This document shows positions 26,258-35,226 of a stretch of 64,000 nt of DNA, one piece after another. Under the pieces are notes generated by a model. It did no database searches. It saw only the letters and a list, made by a program, of their open reading frames with translations, and was not told the DNA's origin. This DNA is from JAHDCJ01 sp039028895 (GTDB lineage: Bacteria; Bacteroidota; Bacteroidia; Chitinophagales; Saprospiraceae). The stretch's first letter is position 1, and each line of letters opens with the position of its first letter. The position numbers were made by a program, and so were the translations under genes. The stretch spans positions 40,541-104,540 of the forward strand of contig JBCCHF010000021.1 in assembly GCA_039028895.1 (NCBI GenBank), in the 5' to 3' direction.

Positions 26258-26659
26258 ATGAAAAATATCGTCGTAATGGCACATAATGAAAAGAAAGCCA
26301 AGCTGGCTTCTTTTCTGAAAGAAAGAGAAAGATGGCTTTGGGGCCGGAAGCTTATTGCTACCGGCCGCTCAGCCGAGTTTCTCGAAAAGGAGAAATTCAA
26401 ACTCCCAATAATACACCTCAGCCCCGGAAAATCTGGCGGTTATAACCAGATCACAGATCTTGTAAAAGCAAAAGATGTGGACATGGTTATTTTTTTTCAA
26501 GATATTGAAGTAAAGGAGCATCATGATGACATCCGACAACTGCTTGATGCTTGTAATACGGCTAATATCCCTCTTGCTACCAATCCTGCCACTGCCGATC
26601 TTCTCATAATTGGCATTATCAGAAAGCAATATAGCCAGCGCAAATCACTGGAAATCTGA
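26258..26659 (+). CDS. mgsA: Methylglyoxal synthase
   Basis: A 133-residue enzyme that turns dihydroxyacetone phosphate into methylglyoxal and phosphate, a bypass of lower glycolysis when phosphate is short. Family features are VVMAHNEKKAKL, IATGRS, LSPGKSGGYNQI, and the two Asp motifs in VIFFQDIE and NPATADLLI; the usual FFWDPL reads FFQDIE but retains Asp. The position after gap fits a role at the triose phosphate level. Fairly secure. Confidence 0.92.
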   Translation: MKNIVVMAHNEKKAKLASFLKERERWLWGRKLIATGRSAEFLEKEKFKLPIIHLSPGKSGGYNQITDLVKAKDVDMVIFFQDIEVKEHHDDIRQLLDACNTANIPLATNPATADLLIIGIIRKQYSQRKSLEI

Positions 26660-26818
26660 TCTTTATTCCTTTGCTCAGATCAATTTTCTGTTTCTCTTGT
26701 TACATTATCTATAATGAGGCTTAATTGCTTTTTCCGGAGAATGATCACAAAATCTTAACATTTCAAGATTGATCAATCCTTTTTTGATTGGTTCGCTTTT
26801 TGCTAATTTTATAAATCT

Positions 26819-28702
26819 ATGAAAAAGGCACTACTACTCGTATTTGCACTTGCCCCAATTTGTCTTTTGGCCCAAACTCCAAGAGGATATTTCGATCTTG
26901 CTATCAAAGAACGCGACCAAAGACAAAAGATTGAATATTTCACCAAGGCCATTGCCCTTAAGACAGATTACGCAGAGGCTTTCCTCTATCGTGGTATTGC
27001 CAAGCGAAAATTGAAGGATTATGATGGCGCAATGGCAGATATGAATAAGTCTATCCAGATAAAGCCTGATTATGCGACAGCCTACAATAGCAGAGCTGGT
27101 ATCCATAAGCGCTTTGGAGATAATGAAGCCGCAATGGCTGATTATAATAAAGCCATAAAACTTTATCCCGGATATGCTATCGCCTATAACAATCGAGGGC
27201 TTCTACATAATCGAATGGGCGACTATGAATATGCTGTAAACGACTTTAATAAAGCTGTTGAACTTAAACCAAGTTTCAGTGATGCTTTTCACAACAGGGG
27301 GTTTTCTAAAATGGAGTTGAGGCAATATGATGCCGCCATCGAAGATTTCAATAAAGCTATTTCCCTGGATCCTAAAGACCATTATGCCTATAATAACCGT
27401 GGTGCCACCTATAATTATAAAGGTGACCGTGGCCGAGCCTTGGAAGACCTTGGAAAGGCGATTGAAATTAAGCCAAATTACCACGAGGCTTATGCCAACA
27501 GAGCTGCAGTGTTATTGACTGTGCGACAATTCGAACTGGCCAAAGCAGATTGCGAAAAAGCACTTGATATTCGGCCAGGGTATCAAAAGGTTCAGGTTAC
27601 TTTGGACGCCATTGAAAAAAGGCAAAAACGGTATGAAGAATTTGGTCCTTCTATACGATTTATGCCTGAGAAACCACTCAGAACAGGAGTCCTCAATATT
27701 GTACCTTTAAATCTGCCAACTGTTCTTGCTTATTCTTTTGAATCTGACCGACCAGTTGATGAGTTGGCACTTTCTATCCTGATAGACGAAGAACCTACTG
27801 ATCTTTTTGATCTTACAAAAGTTGAATTGGCCGAAAATATCATGGATAAGCATTATCGCTATACCTTTAATTCCTCAATTACCTTTGATCAGGAAGGTCC
27901 TCACACCGTCAAATTTGAATCAGGTAATGAAGAAATCCACTCTTCCGCTTTTAGTTCTTTAGTAGAGTACCAGGTAGTTTTACCCAGGAAAAAAGCGCAT
28001 GCTGTCTTCTGGCTGCCAGAAGTAGATGATGAAGTAGTAGTTGGAGTGACCGACGCTATGACCGATCTGTTCAATAAATTCAACACGTTTGACATGGAGT
28101 CTGTCCAGGTCTTAAATGGTGAAGAGGCAACGTTTGCGTCTTTGACCAGTGCTGTAAAAGAAGCAGAAGTCAAGCTGGTAGCAGAATCCCCTCAGAGTGA
28201 TAACTACCTGATTGTATATATGTCTGCTCAACTTAAGTATGAAGATGAACAGTACTTTATGATTCGAGGAGATCAGCAGACAAAACTGGATATGGAGGGC
28301 GTCCTTCCTGTTTCTGAATATGGTCCCTATCGTCCCTTGTTGTTCTTTCATGGACACCTAACCGACCAAACCACACTCAATGCAGACGATTCTGATCCAT
28401 ATGATGAATTGGATTATGCATTGACAGCGGCTTCAGCCTTTTACCAGGCCACCCGATTATCGGGAAGTACCCAATTCGATGATATGGATTTTATCGAACA
28501 GATCGATAGGTTAATTTTCAAACTCCGGACAGATTATAATGCTGATGGCTACATCACATTGCAGGAGTTTCACAACGAAGCCGCAAAGACAAGGAAAGAA
28601 GGTTTGACCAATGGCCTTGGAAAGATCAGAATAGACTGGTCGAACTACAGGGTCGGCAAATCAAAAGACTTTGTTCTTTCTGAAGCTGTGAAGGTAAAGT
28701 AA
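26819..28702 (+). CDS. Exported TPR protein with degenerate caspase-like domain and EF-hand
   Basis: A 627-residue protein with a signal peptide (MKKALLLVFALAPICLLAQ). Seven or so TPR repeats (about 25-270; motifs such as YNNRGLLHNRMGDYEYAV) form a protein-binding solenoid. From about 389 a caspase-like region is suggested by VQVLNGEEATFASL and SDNYLIVYMSAQL (467-472 is YMSAQL), where the active His of YFSGHG is absent, and no D-x-C motif follows. This is a pseudo-enzyme at best. An exact EF-hand loop, DYNADGYITLQEF (572-584), then predicts Ca2+ binding. The caspase relation is my inference from pattern only; the TPR and EF-hand calls are firm. Promoter-like TTTG-N17-TAATTTTA precedes it closely. 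Confidence 0.85.
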   Translation: MKKALLLVFALAPICLLAQTPRGYFDLAIKERDQRQKIEYFTKAIALKTDYAEAFLYRGIAKRKLKDYDGAMADMNKSIQIKPDYATAYNSRAGIHKRFGDNEAAMADYNKAIKLYPGYAIAYNNRGLLHNRMGDYEYAVNDFNKAVELKPSFSDAFHNRGFSKMELRQYDAAIEDFNKAISLDPKDHYAYNNRGATYNYKGDRGRALEDLGKAIEIKPNYHEAYANRAAVLLTVRQFELAKADCEKALDIRPGYQKVQVTLDAIEKRQKRYEEFGPSIRFMPEKPLRTGVLNIVPLNLPTVLAYSFESDRPVDELALSILIDEEPTDLFDLTKVELAENIMDKHYRYTFNSSITFDQEGPHTVKFESGNEEIHSSAFSSLVEYQVVLPRKKAHAVFWLPEVDDEVVVGVTDAMTDLFNKFNTFDMESVQVLNGEEATFASLTSAVKEAEVKLVAESPQSDNYLIVYMSAQLKYEDEQYFMIRGDQQTKLDMEGVLPVSEYGPYRPLLFFHGHLTDQTTLNADDSDPYDELDYALTAASAFYQATRLSGSTQFDDMDFIEQIDRLIFKLRTDYNADGYITLQEFHNEAAKTRKEGLTNGLGKIRIDWSNYRVGKSKDFVLSEAVKVK

Positions 28703-28740
28703 ACCCAATCTTTAATATATTTTCAATATCTCAGCTCAAA

Positions 28741-29193
28741 CTAAACAGTCCGTTGGATGAGTCGACGGTGATAATTGACCTGCCCTAAGTGATAGTTCAG
28801 GTGGGTTAAAAACCGAATGATGAAGGTATGTCTTGGTCCGGGATGTCCCCAGATTTCTTCGGGATATGCTTGTTCGAGATCACCGGCTTCGGTAATAGTC
28901 TTTTCGAGCATGGCCATGGTCTCGTCGATCCAGCTAACCAATTTTTCTCTCGGATAATCTTTAATGGAAAACTCTTTTGGCCGATCGCGTTTGTACCCGG
29001 TATTTCCTAGTCCAAATCCAATGAAATGATTGAGGTTGCCCAAAATATGATAACAAAGGTTACCAGCAGAATTTTTTATTTCTCCTGCTGTTACCCAAAG
29101 GTCAGCCTCATTTTCATAAGCCAGAATTTCCTTTTTTAGTTGATCGAGATCTTTTCGGTAGTGGAAGAGGATCTCTTCATTTAGTGTGTTCAT
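28741..29193 (-). CDS. DinB-family protein
   Basis: A 150-residue four-helix DinB-superfamily protein. Histidines expected to bind a metal appear in NLCYHILGNLNHFIGF and in THLNYHLGQVNYHRR. These proteins are induced by damage or act as thiol-dependent metalloenzymes; no specific activity can be assigned. It lies 6 bases downstream of the E1 gene on the same strand, so it is likely its co-transcribed last gene. Confidence 0.8.
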   Translation of the reverse strand: MNTLNEEILFHYRKDLDQLKKEILAYENEADLWVTAGEIKNSAGNLCYHILGNLNHFIGFGLGNTGYKRDRPKEFSIKDYPREKLVSWIDETMAMLEKTITEAGDLEQAYPEEIWGHPGPRHTFIIRFLTHLNYHLGQVNYHRRLIQRTV

Positions 29194-29199
29194 AGGAGA

Positions 29200-31272
29200 T
29201 TAATAGTTTAAGACTTTCGCGATCGCCACCTCTACTTTCTCGATTGAAGGAATCATGGTTTGCTCCAGAGTAGAATTTAAGGGTATGGCAGGCATATTTT
29301 CGGAGCCAATGGTCATGACAGGTGCATCGAGGTACTCAAAACAGTTTTCCTGGATCCGGGCTGCAATACTTTGGGCGAAGGTGTTATTAACAGGTTCTTC
29401 GGTAACAACCAGGCATTTCCCATGCTTTTTCACTGAAACGAAAATAGCATCAGTATCAATAGGGTTCAACGTTCGTAAATCAATAATTTCCACTTGGCCA
29501 TTATGATTTTTGGCAGCATTTAATGCCCAATGAACACCCATGCCATAGGTAATGACGGTCATTGATTCACCGTCTTCAATCTTCTGTTTACTGGCTTCTA
29601 ACACAATTCTCGATTTCCCGAAAGGGATAATATAGTCTTCATCAGGCTCAACTGAACGTGCCATATCAGTACCTCTGACCTTTGACCAATAAAGGCCTTT
29701 GTGTTCAAAAATAACGACAGGGTTTGGATCATAATAAGCTGACTTCATCAATCCTTTGAGATCAGCACCATTACTGGGGTAAGCTACTTTTACACCACGG
29801 ATATTACAAACTACTGATTCTACAGAAGAAGAATGATACGGTCCGCCGCTTCCATAAGCCCCTATTGGCACACGAATGATACAACTCACAGGCCATTTGC
29901 CATTACTGAGGTAACAAGAGCGGCTAACTTCAGTGAACAACTGGTTGAGGCCTGGCCAGATATAATCAGCAAACTGCACCTCGACAATCGGCTTCAGACC
30001 TGTAGTCGACATCCCGACTGTGCTGCCAATGATAAAAGCTTCCATGATCGGGGTATTGAACACGCGATCATCTCCAAATTTTTGTGCCAGGGTCGCTGCT
30101 TCGCGAAAAACTCCGCCTAGCCGGGCACCGACATCCTGTCCGTAAAGCAGACATTCTTTGTGTTTGGCCATGAGCTCCTGTACTGCAAACAAGGCACAAT
30201 CGACCATTACCGTCGGTTCTTTATCAGAAGGCTCTCTGTTTCCCTTTTCTTCAGTGACGGGAGTAGGAGCGAATTCGTGAGTGAAGAGATCTTCCGGTTT
30301 TGGGTCTTCGGCAACTTTCGCCAATTCGAAATCTGCTGCTACTAATGCTTTTGCAGAAAGGATCACCTCTTCTATTTCCTCTTCGGTGACCCCGTGGTCC
30401 AACAATTGTTGCTTTATAACAGGGTAGGGATCGCGTGCCATATGCTCCTCAAGATCATCGCGGTACCATTCCTTCCGAACACCAGAAGTGTGGTGGTTAA
30501 GTAAAGGAACTTTGGCATGAACAAGGAACGGTCTGCGCTCCTTCCTGATCAGGTTTAAAACTTCTTTTATAGTTGTCCAGCATTCGAGAAAATCTGAACC
30601 ATTAATTGTCCTGACTTCAATGCCGGGGAATCCTTTTGCATATCCGGTGGCATCAGTTGATCTGATCTCAGAGGCATGAGCTGATATATCCCATTCATTA
30701 TCCTGTACGAGATAGAGGATTGGGAATTGCTTTAGTGCTGCCATCTGAAAAGCTTCCGAAACTTCACCTTCTGTAATCGAAGCATCACCAAGTGAACAGA
30801 CAACTACAGGATTATCGTTGCCATAGTCTTCAGCAATGTCCAGTTTTTCGCGGTATTGAATACCCATGGCTACACCTGTGGCCGGGATGGCCTGCATCCC
30901 TGTTGCAGAGGACTGGTGCGGTATTTTTGGCTTGTTGTCGTCTTTCAGACTCGGGTGTGAATAGTACGAACGGCCACCAGAAAACGGATCGTCCTTCTTC
31001 GCCATCAACTGAAGCATCAACTCATATGGCCTGCAGCCAATACCTAAAAGCATGGCATCATCGCGATAATAGGCTGAAAGGAAATCCTGTGGTAAGAGTT
31101 GCATACCTACAGCCAATTGAATAGCCTCATGGCCCCGTGAGGTAGCATGAACGTATTTGGATACCAATTTGAAGTTGTCTTCGTACAATTCTGTCATGGA
31201 CTTGGCCACAGACATTAGGCGAAAGCCTTCAATGAGATCGGTCTTTTTTATTTCTTTACTTTTTGTCAGCAT
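29200..31272 (-). CDS. 2-oxoacid dehydrogenase E1, fused alpha and beta subunits
   Basis: The ATG at 31272 gives 690 residues; a farther upstream start would overlap the preceding gene. The N half is the E1-alpha thiamine diphosphate unit (YRDDAMLLGIG, GDASITEGEVSEAFQ, with NEWD closing the motif). A short acidic linker leads to the E1-beta half (YGQDVGARLGGVF, TPIMEAFIIGSTVG, YPSNGADLKGLM). Fused E1 chains are common in Bacteroidota. It decarboxylates a 2-oxoacid and acylates the lipoyl group of E2, likely the protein at 6348-7694. Substrate is unknown: the adjacent enoyl-CoA hydratase resembles methylglutaconyl-CoA hydratases, which favours branched-chain keto acids. Confidence 0.9.
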   Translation of the reverse strand: MLTKSKEIKKTDLIEGFRLMSVAKSMTELYEDNFKLVSKYVHATSRGHEAIQLAVGMQLLPQDFLSAYYRDDAMLLGIGCRPYELMLQLMAKKDDPFSGGRSYYSHPSLKDDNKPKIPHQSSATGMQAIPATGVAMGIQYREKLDIAEDYGNDNPVVVCSLGDASITEGEVSEAFQMAALKQFPILYLVQDNEWDISAHASEIRSTDATGYAKGFPGIEVRTINGSDFLECWTTIKEVLNLIRKERRPFLVHAKVPLLNHHTSGVRKEWYRDDLEEHMARDPYPVIKQQLLDHGVTEEEIEEVILSAKALVAADFELAKVAEDPKPEDLFTHEFAPTPVTEEKGNREPSDKEPTVMVDCALFAVQELMAKHKECLLYGQDVGARLGGVFREAATLAQKFGDDRVFNTPIMEAFIIGSTVGMSTTGLKPIVEVQFADYIWPGLNQLFTEVSRSCYLSNGKWPVSCIIRVPIGAYGSGGPYHSSSVESVVCNIRGVKVAYPSNGADLKGLMKSAYYDPNPVVIFEHKGLYWSKVRGTDMARSVEPDEDYIIPFGKSRIVLEASKQKIEDGESMTVITYGMGVHWALNAAKNHNGQVEIIDLRTLNPIDTDAIFVSVKKHGKCLVVTEEPVNNTFAQSIAARIQENCFEYLDAPVMTIGSENMPAIPLNSTLEQTMIPSIEKVEVAIAKVLNY

Positions 31273-31333
31273 ATGGTGGCTTATCTCGATTTTGGACTTT
31301 AAAGCCCATTTGTTTCGAGTAATATTTTGTTGC

Positions 31334-32110
31334 TTATTTGGCTTTGAATTTATTAATAGCATTCTTGGTGAAGTCGGATAATACGAGTTTTCCGCTTATC
31401 TCTGCTCTTTCAGCCAACAGTTCATCCCAATGATCAGTCCCCGTCCAGAAAGTGGCTTTTAACAGGCGCATGGCTTCAGGATTTGAGTTGGCCAGTTTTT
31501 GCGCGAGTGTGTCAATGGCTTCGTCCAGCGATTCTGTTGTTTCAAAAACTTCCGTAAAAAGGCCTTTGGTTTTTGCCCAGGCTGCTGTTTGCCATTCTGT
31601 AGCATCGATAGCGAGTTGACTCATCGCTGAAACGCCAATTTTGCGGGCTACAGCAGGACCAACGACGAATGGTCCGATGCCGAGGGCAAGTTCACTTAAC
31701 TTAACGGCGGCAAACTTCGTAGCCATACAATAGTCTGTCGCTGAAGCTAACCCAACACCACCGCCAACGGCTTTTCCCTGTACACGGCCAATAATGAATT
31801 TTGGACATTTACGGCAAGCGTTAATGACATTTGCGAAACCGGAAAAGAATTTTTTTCCTTGTTTCAGGTTGTCGATAGCCATCAATTCCTCGAAACTTGC
31901 CCCTGCACAAAATGCACGGTTGCCGGCTGATTTGAGTATGATGACTTTTACGTTATCATCGTGCCCAAGGCGGGTGATGGCTGATGTCATTTCTGCTAAA
32001 ATATTCCCCGGAAGGGAATTGGATGCCGGGGTGTAAAACTCCAATGTGGCAATGCCATTCTCTGTAATCGTCGACTTAACGTACGGATCCATTTTTACTT
32101 CTGATGTCAT
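31334..32110 (-). CDS. Enoyl-CoA hydratase/isomerase family protein
   Basis: A 258-residue crotonase-fold enzyme. The oxyanion region is NRAFCAGASFEELM and the active segment is VQGKAVGGGVGLASATDY followed by LSELALGIGPF. One of the two catalytic Glu positions is Gly (GGGVGLAS) while the Glu of SELALGIGP is kept. That pattern fits methylglutaconyl-CoA hydratase-like or isomerase branches more than a classical hydratase. Its stop/start overlap with the hydrolase gene, and paaZ upstream, also allow a PaaF-type role. Substrate is unresolved. Confidence 0.85.
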   Translation of the reverse strand: MTSEVKMDPYVKSTITENGIATLEFYTPASNSLPGNILAEMTSAITRLGHDDNVKVIILKSAGNRAFCAGASFEELMAIDNLKQGKKFFSGFANVINACRKCPKFIIGRVQGKAVGGGVGLASATDYCMATKFAAVKLSELALGIGPFVVGPAVARKIGVSAMSQLAIDATEWQTAAWAKTKGLFTEVFETTESLDEAIDTLAQKLANSNPEAMRLLKATFWTGTDHWDELLAERAEISGKLVLSDFTKNAINKFKAK

Positions 32111-32805
32111 ATATTTCTTCTGAATGTTCGTCTAAGTTCTAAAACCAGGTCCCTGACATGAACGGTGTTGAACAGGTGGCCAGTGTTTGGAATCACGCTA
32201 AGCGATCCATTTTCCAGTTGCCTGAATGCATCCTGTGTCTCGTCAATAGTAACGAAATGGTCATTATCACCAACACAAAGCCTGACGTGATGTTCGATAG
32301 CCTGGAAATCTGCATCAGTAATCAAAGGGCTTTCTCCCAGTTGTTTAAGCAGGTCTCCTGTATCATGTAATAGTGTTTCCCAATGATCGTCGCCATGAAC
32401 CTTTGCCAGTCCAGCAGCAAATTTCGGCACTTTTTCTTTGATCTTAACAGGGTCAAGCTTGCGGACCTCTTTGCTTGCTATGTCTGCTGTCCACGCTAAT
32501 TTGGTGCCAAGCGTAGCAACTTTATTAATCCTTTCGGGAAAATGCCTGGCCAGATAAAGGCCGACATAGCCGCCCATACTGTAACCGAATATGTCAATCT
32601 TTTCAAGGTCTGATTCGTCAAGATACGCAATGACATCTTCAGCAAATCCATGGATGTTGAAATGACCATCCCGTTTTGGTGTCAATCCATGGCCGTTAAA
32701 GTTCATCACGTAAACCTGGAAATAATTATTCAGTTCACCTGAACTTGCACCGAAAGTGGTCTTGGCGCCAAGGGCACCGTGCAGCATTAACAAATTTGGT
32801 TTCAT
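32107..32805 (-). CDS. Alpha/beta hydrolase between paaZ and the enoyl-CoA hydratase gene
   Basis: Starting at ATG 32805 (a start 12 codons upstream would overlap paaZ), this is a 232-residue cytosolic hydrolase. LLMLHGALGAK is the oxyanion loop, the nucleophile Ser is in IFGYSMGGYVGLYLA, Asp lies in VGDNDHFV and His in PNTGHLFNT. Probably a small-ester or thioester hydrolase. Placement suggests an aromatic-degradation or CoA-ester task, but no substrate is implied by sequence. Confidence 0.85.
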   Translation of the reverse strand: MKPNLLMLHGALGAKTTFGASSGELNNYFQVYVMNFNGHGLTPKRDGHFNIHGFAEDVIAYLDESDLEKIDIFGYSMGGYVGLYLARHFPERINKVATLGTKLAWTADIASKEVRKLDPVKIKEKVPKFAAGLAKVHGDDHWETLLHDTGDLLKQLGESPLITDADFQAIEHHVRLCVGDNDHFVTIDETQDAFRQLENGSLSVIPNTGHLFNTVHVRDLVLELRRTFRRNI

Positions 32806-32824
32806 ATTTTGGGGTTTTTTATTT

Positions 32825-34873
32825 CTACCAACTTTGATCAATTTTTTTGACCATGGTCAGGATGGTGGCGATGGCAACTGTTTCTCCTGTTTCATCATAA
32901 ACATCGACCAGGAATTTTACAATTCCTTTGGCGATATCTTCATCGTCTCTTTTCTCCTGGTCAACCTTTTCCTTGACGGTAAAACGAACCCCGATTGTCA
33001 TGCCCGGATAAACAGGTTTTGTGAATCGACATTCCTCGATTCCATAATTTAACAAAACAGGACCTTTCTTAGGATCAACGAAGAGGCCTGCAGCTTTTGA
33101 CAAAACATAATAACCGTGTGCTACCTTGCCTTCGAAGATGGTACCTTCGAGAGAGGTGGCATCGACATGAGCATAGAAATTATCACCACTTACATTAGCG
33201 AAGTTAGCGATGTCAGCCTCAGTGACTGTATGTTTTGCTGTGATAACGGTTTCTCCAATTTCAAGTTCTTCGAAATGTTTTCTGAAAACGTGAACCGGTT
33301 TCTCTATTTGTTTGGCACCATACTGATAAACGTTGGTAACTGCAGTCAAAGTAGTCGGAGAACCTTGAATCGCACAACGTTGGAGGTAGTGCATGACCCC
33401 TCTTTTGCCACCCATCTCTTCTCCGCCACCTGCTCTTCCCGGACCACCGTGTACAAGTAAAGGCATTGGTGAGCCGTGGCCGGTACTTTCTTTTGCACAT
33501 TCTTCATTTAGGATTAGAATCCGGCCATGGTGACTGGCCGCGCCTAATACAAAGTTACGTGCAGTCTTGTTGTCACCTGTTGCAATTGAGCAACATAGTG
33601 ATCCCTTGCCCAGTTTTGTCAATTCTATCGCTTCGTCAAAATTGCGATAAGGAAGGATCGTGGAGACCGGACCGAATGCTTCGATATTATGAACTTCCTG
33701 GTGCTGGAATGGATTAGGCTGTACCATGAGTATTGGAGACATGAAAGCCCCTTTATTCGCGTCACCGCCTATGACTTCCAGTGAATCTAGATTACCATAA
33801 ACAATTTCCGAGTTAATGGCCAATTGTTGAACACGCTCAACGACTTCTTCAACTTGTACTTTCCCGGCAAGGGCACCCATTCTTACGCCTTCTGCTCTTG
33901 GATCACCAATTGTGGTTTTGGCCAATTGTTTGCCTAGGGCAATCTGCACATCCTCAACAAGGCTTTCAGGAACAATTACTCTCCGGATAGCAGTACATTT
34001 CTGTCCGCATTTAACAGTCATTTCCTTTCTGACCTCTTTGATGAAAAGGTCAAATTCAGGTGTTCCGGGTACAGCGTCTTCTCCAAGTACGGAGCAGTTC
34101 AGTGAATCTGCCTCCATATTGAACGGAACGGATTCAGTTAAGATCCTTTCGTGGGATTTTAGCATCCTGCCTGTTTCAGCAGAACCAGTAAAGGTGACAA
34201 CATCCTGAGATGCTACATGATCGAGAATACCCCGAGCCGAGCCGCAGATCAGTTGTAAAGCCCCATTAGGTAATATACCGGAAGCATCAATTTCCTTAAC
34301 CATTGCTTCAGTAAGAAACGATGTAATAGTTGCGGGTTTAACGATGGCAGGTACTCCGGCAAGCAGGTTAACTGATATTTTTTCAAGCATTCCCCATATC
34401 GGAAAGTTAAAGGCATTGATATGGATAGCAACCCCTTCTTTTGGTACCATAATATGATGTCCGATAAAGCTACCGCCTTTACTCAGGGGGGCTGTTTCTC
34501 CATCTACATAGTAAGATTCGTTAGGGAATTGTTTTCTAAGACTTGAATAAGCAAATAAGGTGCCTATACCACCATCAATGTCGATCCAGCTATCTGCTTT
34601 AGTAGCACCTGTTTGATAACTGACCGGGTAGAATTTGTCTTTTATTGAAAAAAGGTGAAGTGCCAATTTCTTTAGCATTCTTCCTCTTTCATGGAAAGTC
34701 ATTTTCCGTAAGGCTGGTCCTCCCACGCTCCGACCATATTTCATCATCTGGTCGAAGTCAAGGCCTTTACTACTGGCATGAGCGATTACTTCTCCTGTAG
34801 CAGCGTCAAAGAGGGCTTTGCCATCTCCGTCTCCTTCAATCCACTGACCAAGGGCAAAATTCTGAAGTTTCAT
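32825..34873 (-). CDS. paaZ: PaaZ, bifunctional oxepin-CoA hydrolase / aldehyde dehydrogenase
   Basis: Opens the oxepin-CoA ring of phenylacetate degradation and oxidises the semialdehyde. The 682-residue chain has an N-terminal aldehyde dehydrogenase (about 1-520; VKCGQKCTAIRRV with the active Cys, NMEADSLNCSVLGED, HGGPGRAGGGEEMGGKRG) and a C-terminal MaoC-type (R)-hydratase domain (about 535-675; VTEADIANFANVSGDNFYAH). Length and order match PaaZ. It heads a minus-strand run with the hydrolase, hydratase and E1 genes and is separated from the rest of the paa genes by the FG-GAP gene. Confidence 0.95.
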   Translation of the reverse strand: MKLQNFALGQWIEGDGDGKALFDAATGEVIAHASSKGLDFDQMMKYGRSVGGPALRKMTFHERGRMLKKLALHLFSIKDKFYPVSYQTGATKADSWIDIDGGIGTLFAYSSLRKQFPNESYYVDGETAPLSKGGSFIGHHIMVPKEGVAIHINAFNFPIWGMLEKISVNLLAGVPAIVKPATITSFLTEAMVKEIDASGILPNGALQLICGSARGILDHVASQDVVTFTGSAETGRMLKSHERILTESVPFNMEADSLNCSVLGEDAVPGTPEFDLFIKEVRKEMTVKCGQKCTAIRRVIVPESLVEDVQIALGKQLAKTTIGDPRAEGVRMGALAGKVQVEEVVERVQQLAINSEIVYGNLDSLEVIGGDANKGAFMSPILMVQPNPFQHQEVHNIEAFGPVSTILPYRNFDEAIELTKLGKGSLCCSIATGDNKTARNFVLGAASHHGRILILNEECAKESTGHGSPMPLLVHGGPGRAGGGEEMGGKRGVMHYLQRCAIQGSPTTLTAVTNVYQYGAKQIEKPVHVFRKHFEELEIGETVITAKHTVTEADIANFANVSGDNFYAHVDATSLEGTIFEGKVAHGYYVLSKAAGLFVDPKKGPVLLNYGIEECRFTKPVYPGMTIGVRFTVKEKVDQEKRDDEDIAKGIVKFLVDVYDETGETVAIATILTMVKKIDQSW

Positions 34874-34951
34874 ATTGCGATGTTTAAGGTAAATTCAGGC
34901 AAAAGGAAATGCCCGTCGAAATAACTGAAAACAAGGATGATTTTCATGGTG

Positions 34952-34959
34952 CAAATTTA
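34952..34959 (-). promoter_or_regulatory. Candidate -7 element for paaZ
   Basis: On the minus strand TAAATTTG fits TAnnTTTG, about 78 bases upstream of the paaZ start. No TACGAAC-type operator like that at paaE was found here. Confidence 0.4.
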
Positions 34960-35086
34960 CAAAATAACACGCTATTATTGATGTTTTGTTCACAACACAA
35001 CGTCAAGAAAATTTCATATTTCACCTGACTATTTGCTGAATGAGTGAATACAATGTCATTCATAGGTCAAGAAAAAATGGGATAAT

Positions 35087-35110
35087 TGGAGAATATCCAA
35101 CAATTCTCCA
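35087..35110. promoter_or_regulatory. Perfect 8-bp inverted repeat, candidate operator
   Basis: TGGAGAAT (35087-35094) and ATTCTCCA (35103-35110) are exact complements around an 8-base spacer. A TAATTTTA box (35121-35128, one mismatch to TAnnTTTG) follows immediately, so a regulator bound here would act on transcription of the downstream FG-GAP gene. The site lies in the shared paaZ/FG-GAP intergenic gap. Confidence 0.4.
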
Positions 35111-35161
35111 CAAAATTGGCTAATTTTAGAAGACTAACCCTTCTAGGCATTAAAATCCATC

Positions 35162-35218
35162 TTGTAATTTAAAGGCTAATCCTTGGGGCTCTCTATACCC
35201 CACAGGATGAAATTACAA
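35162..35218 (+). promoter_or_regulatory. Extended hairpin in the leader of the FG-GAP gene
   Basis: TTGTAATTT (35162-35170) pairs with AAATTACAA (35210-35218). Inside it, ATCCT pairs with AGGAT and TGGGG with CCCCA (35179-35188 with 35198-35208), with one bulge. The structure ends 8 bases before the ATG at 35227 and is likely to affect ribosome loading or stability. Otherwise the 34874-35226 gap holds no gene. Confidence 0.45.
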
Positions 35219-35226
35219 TTCACACA

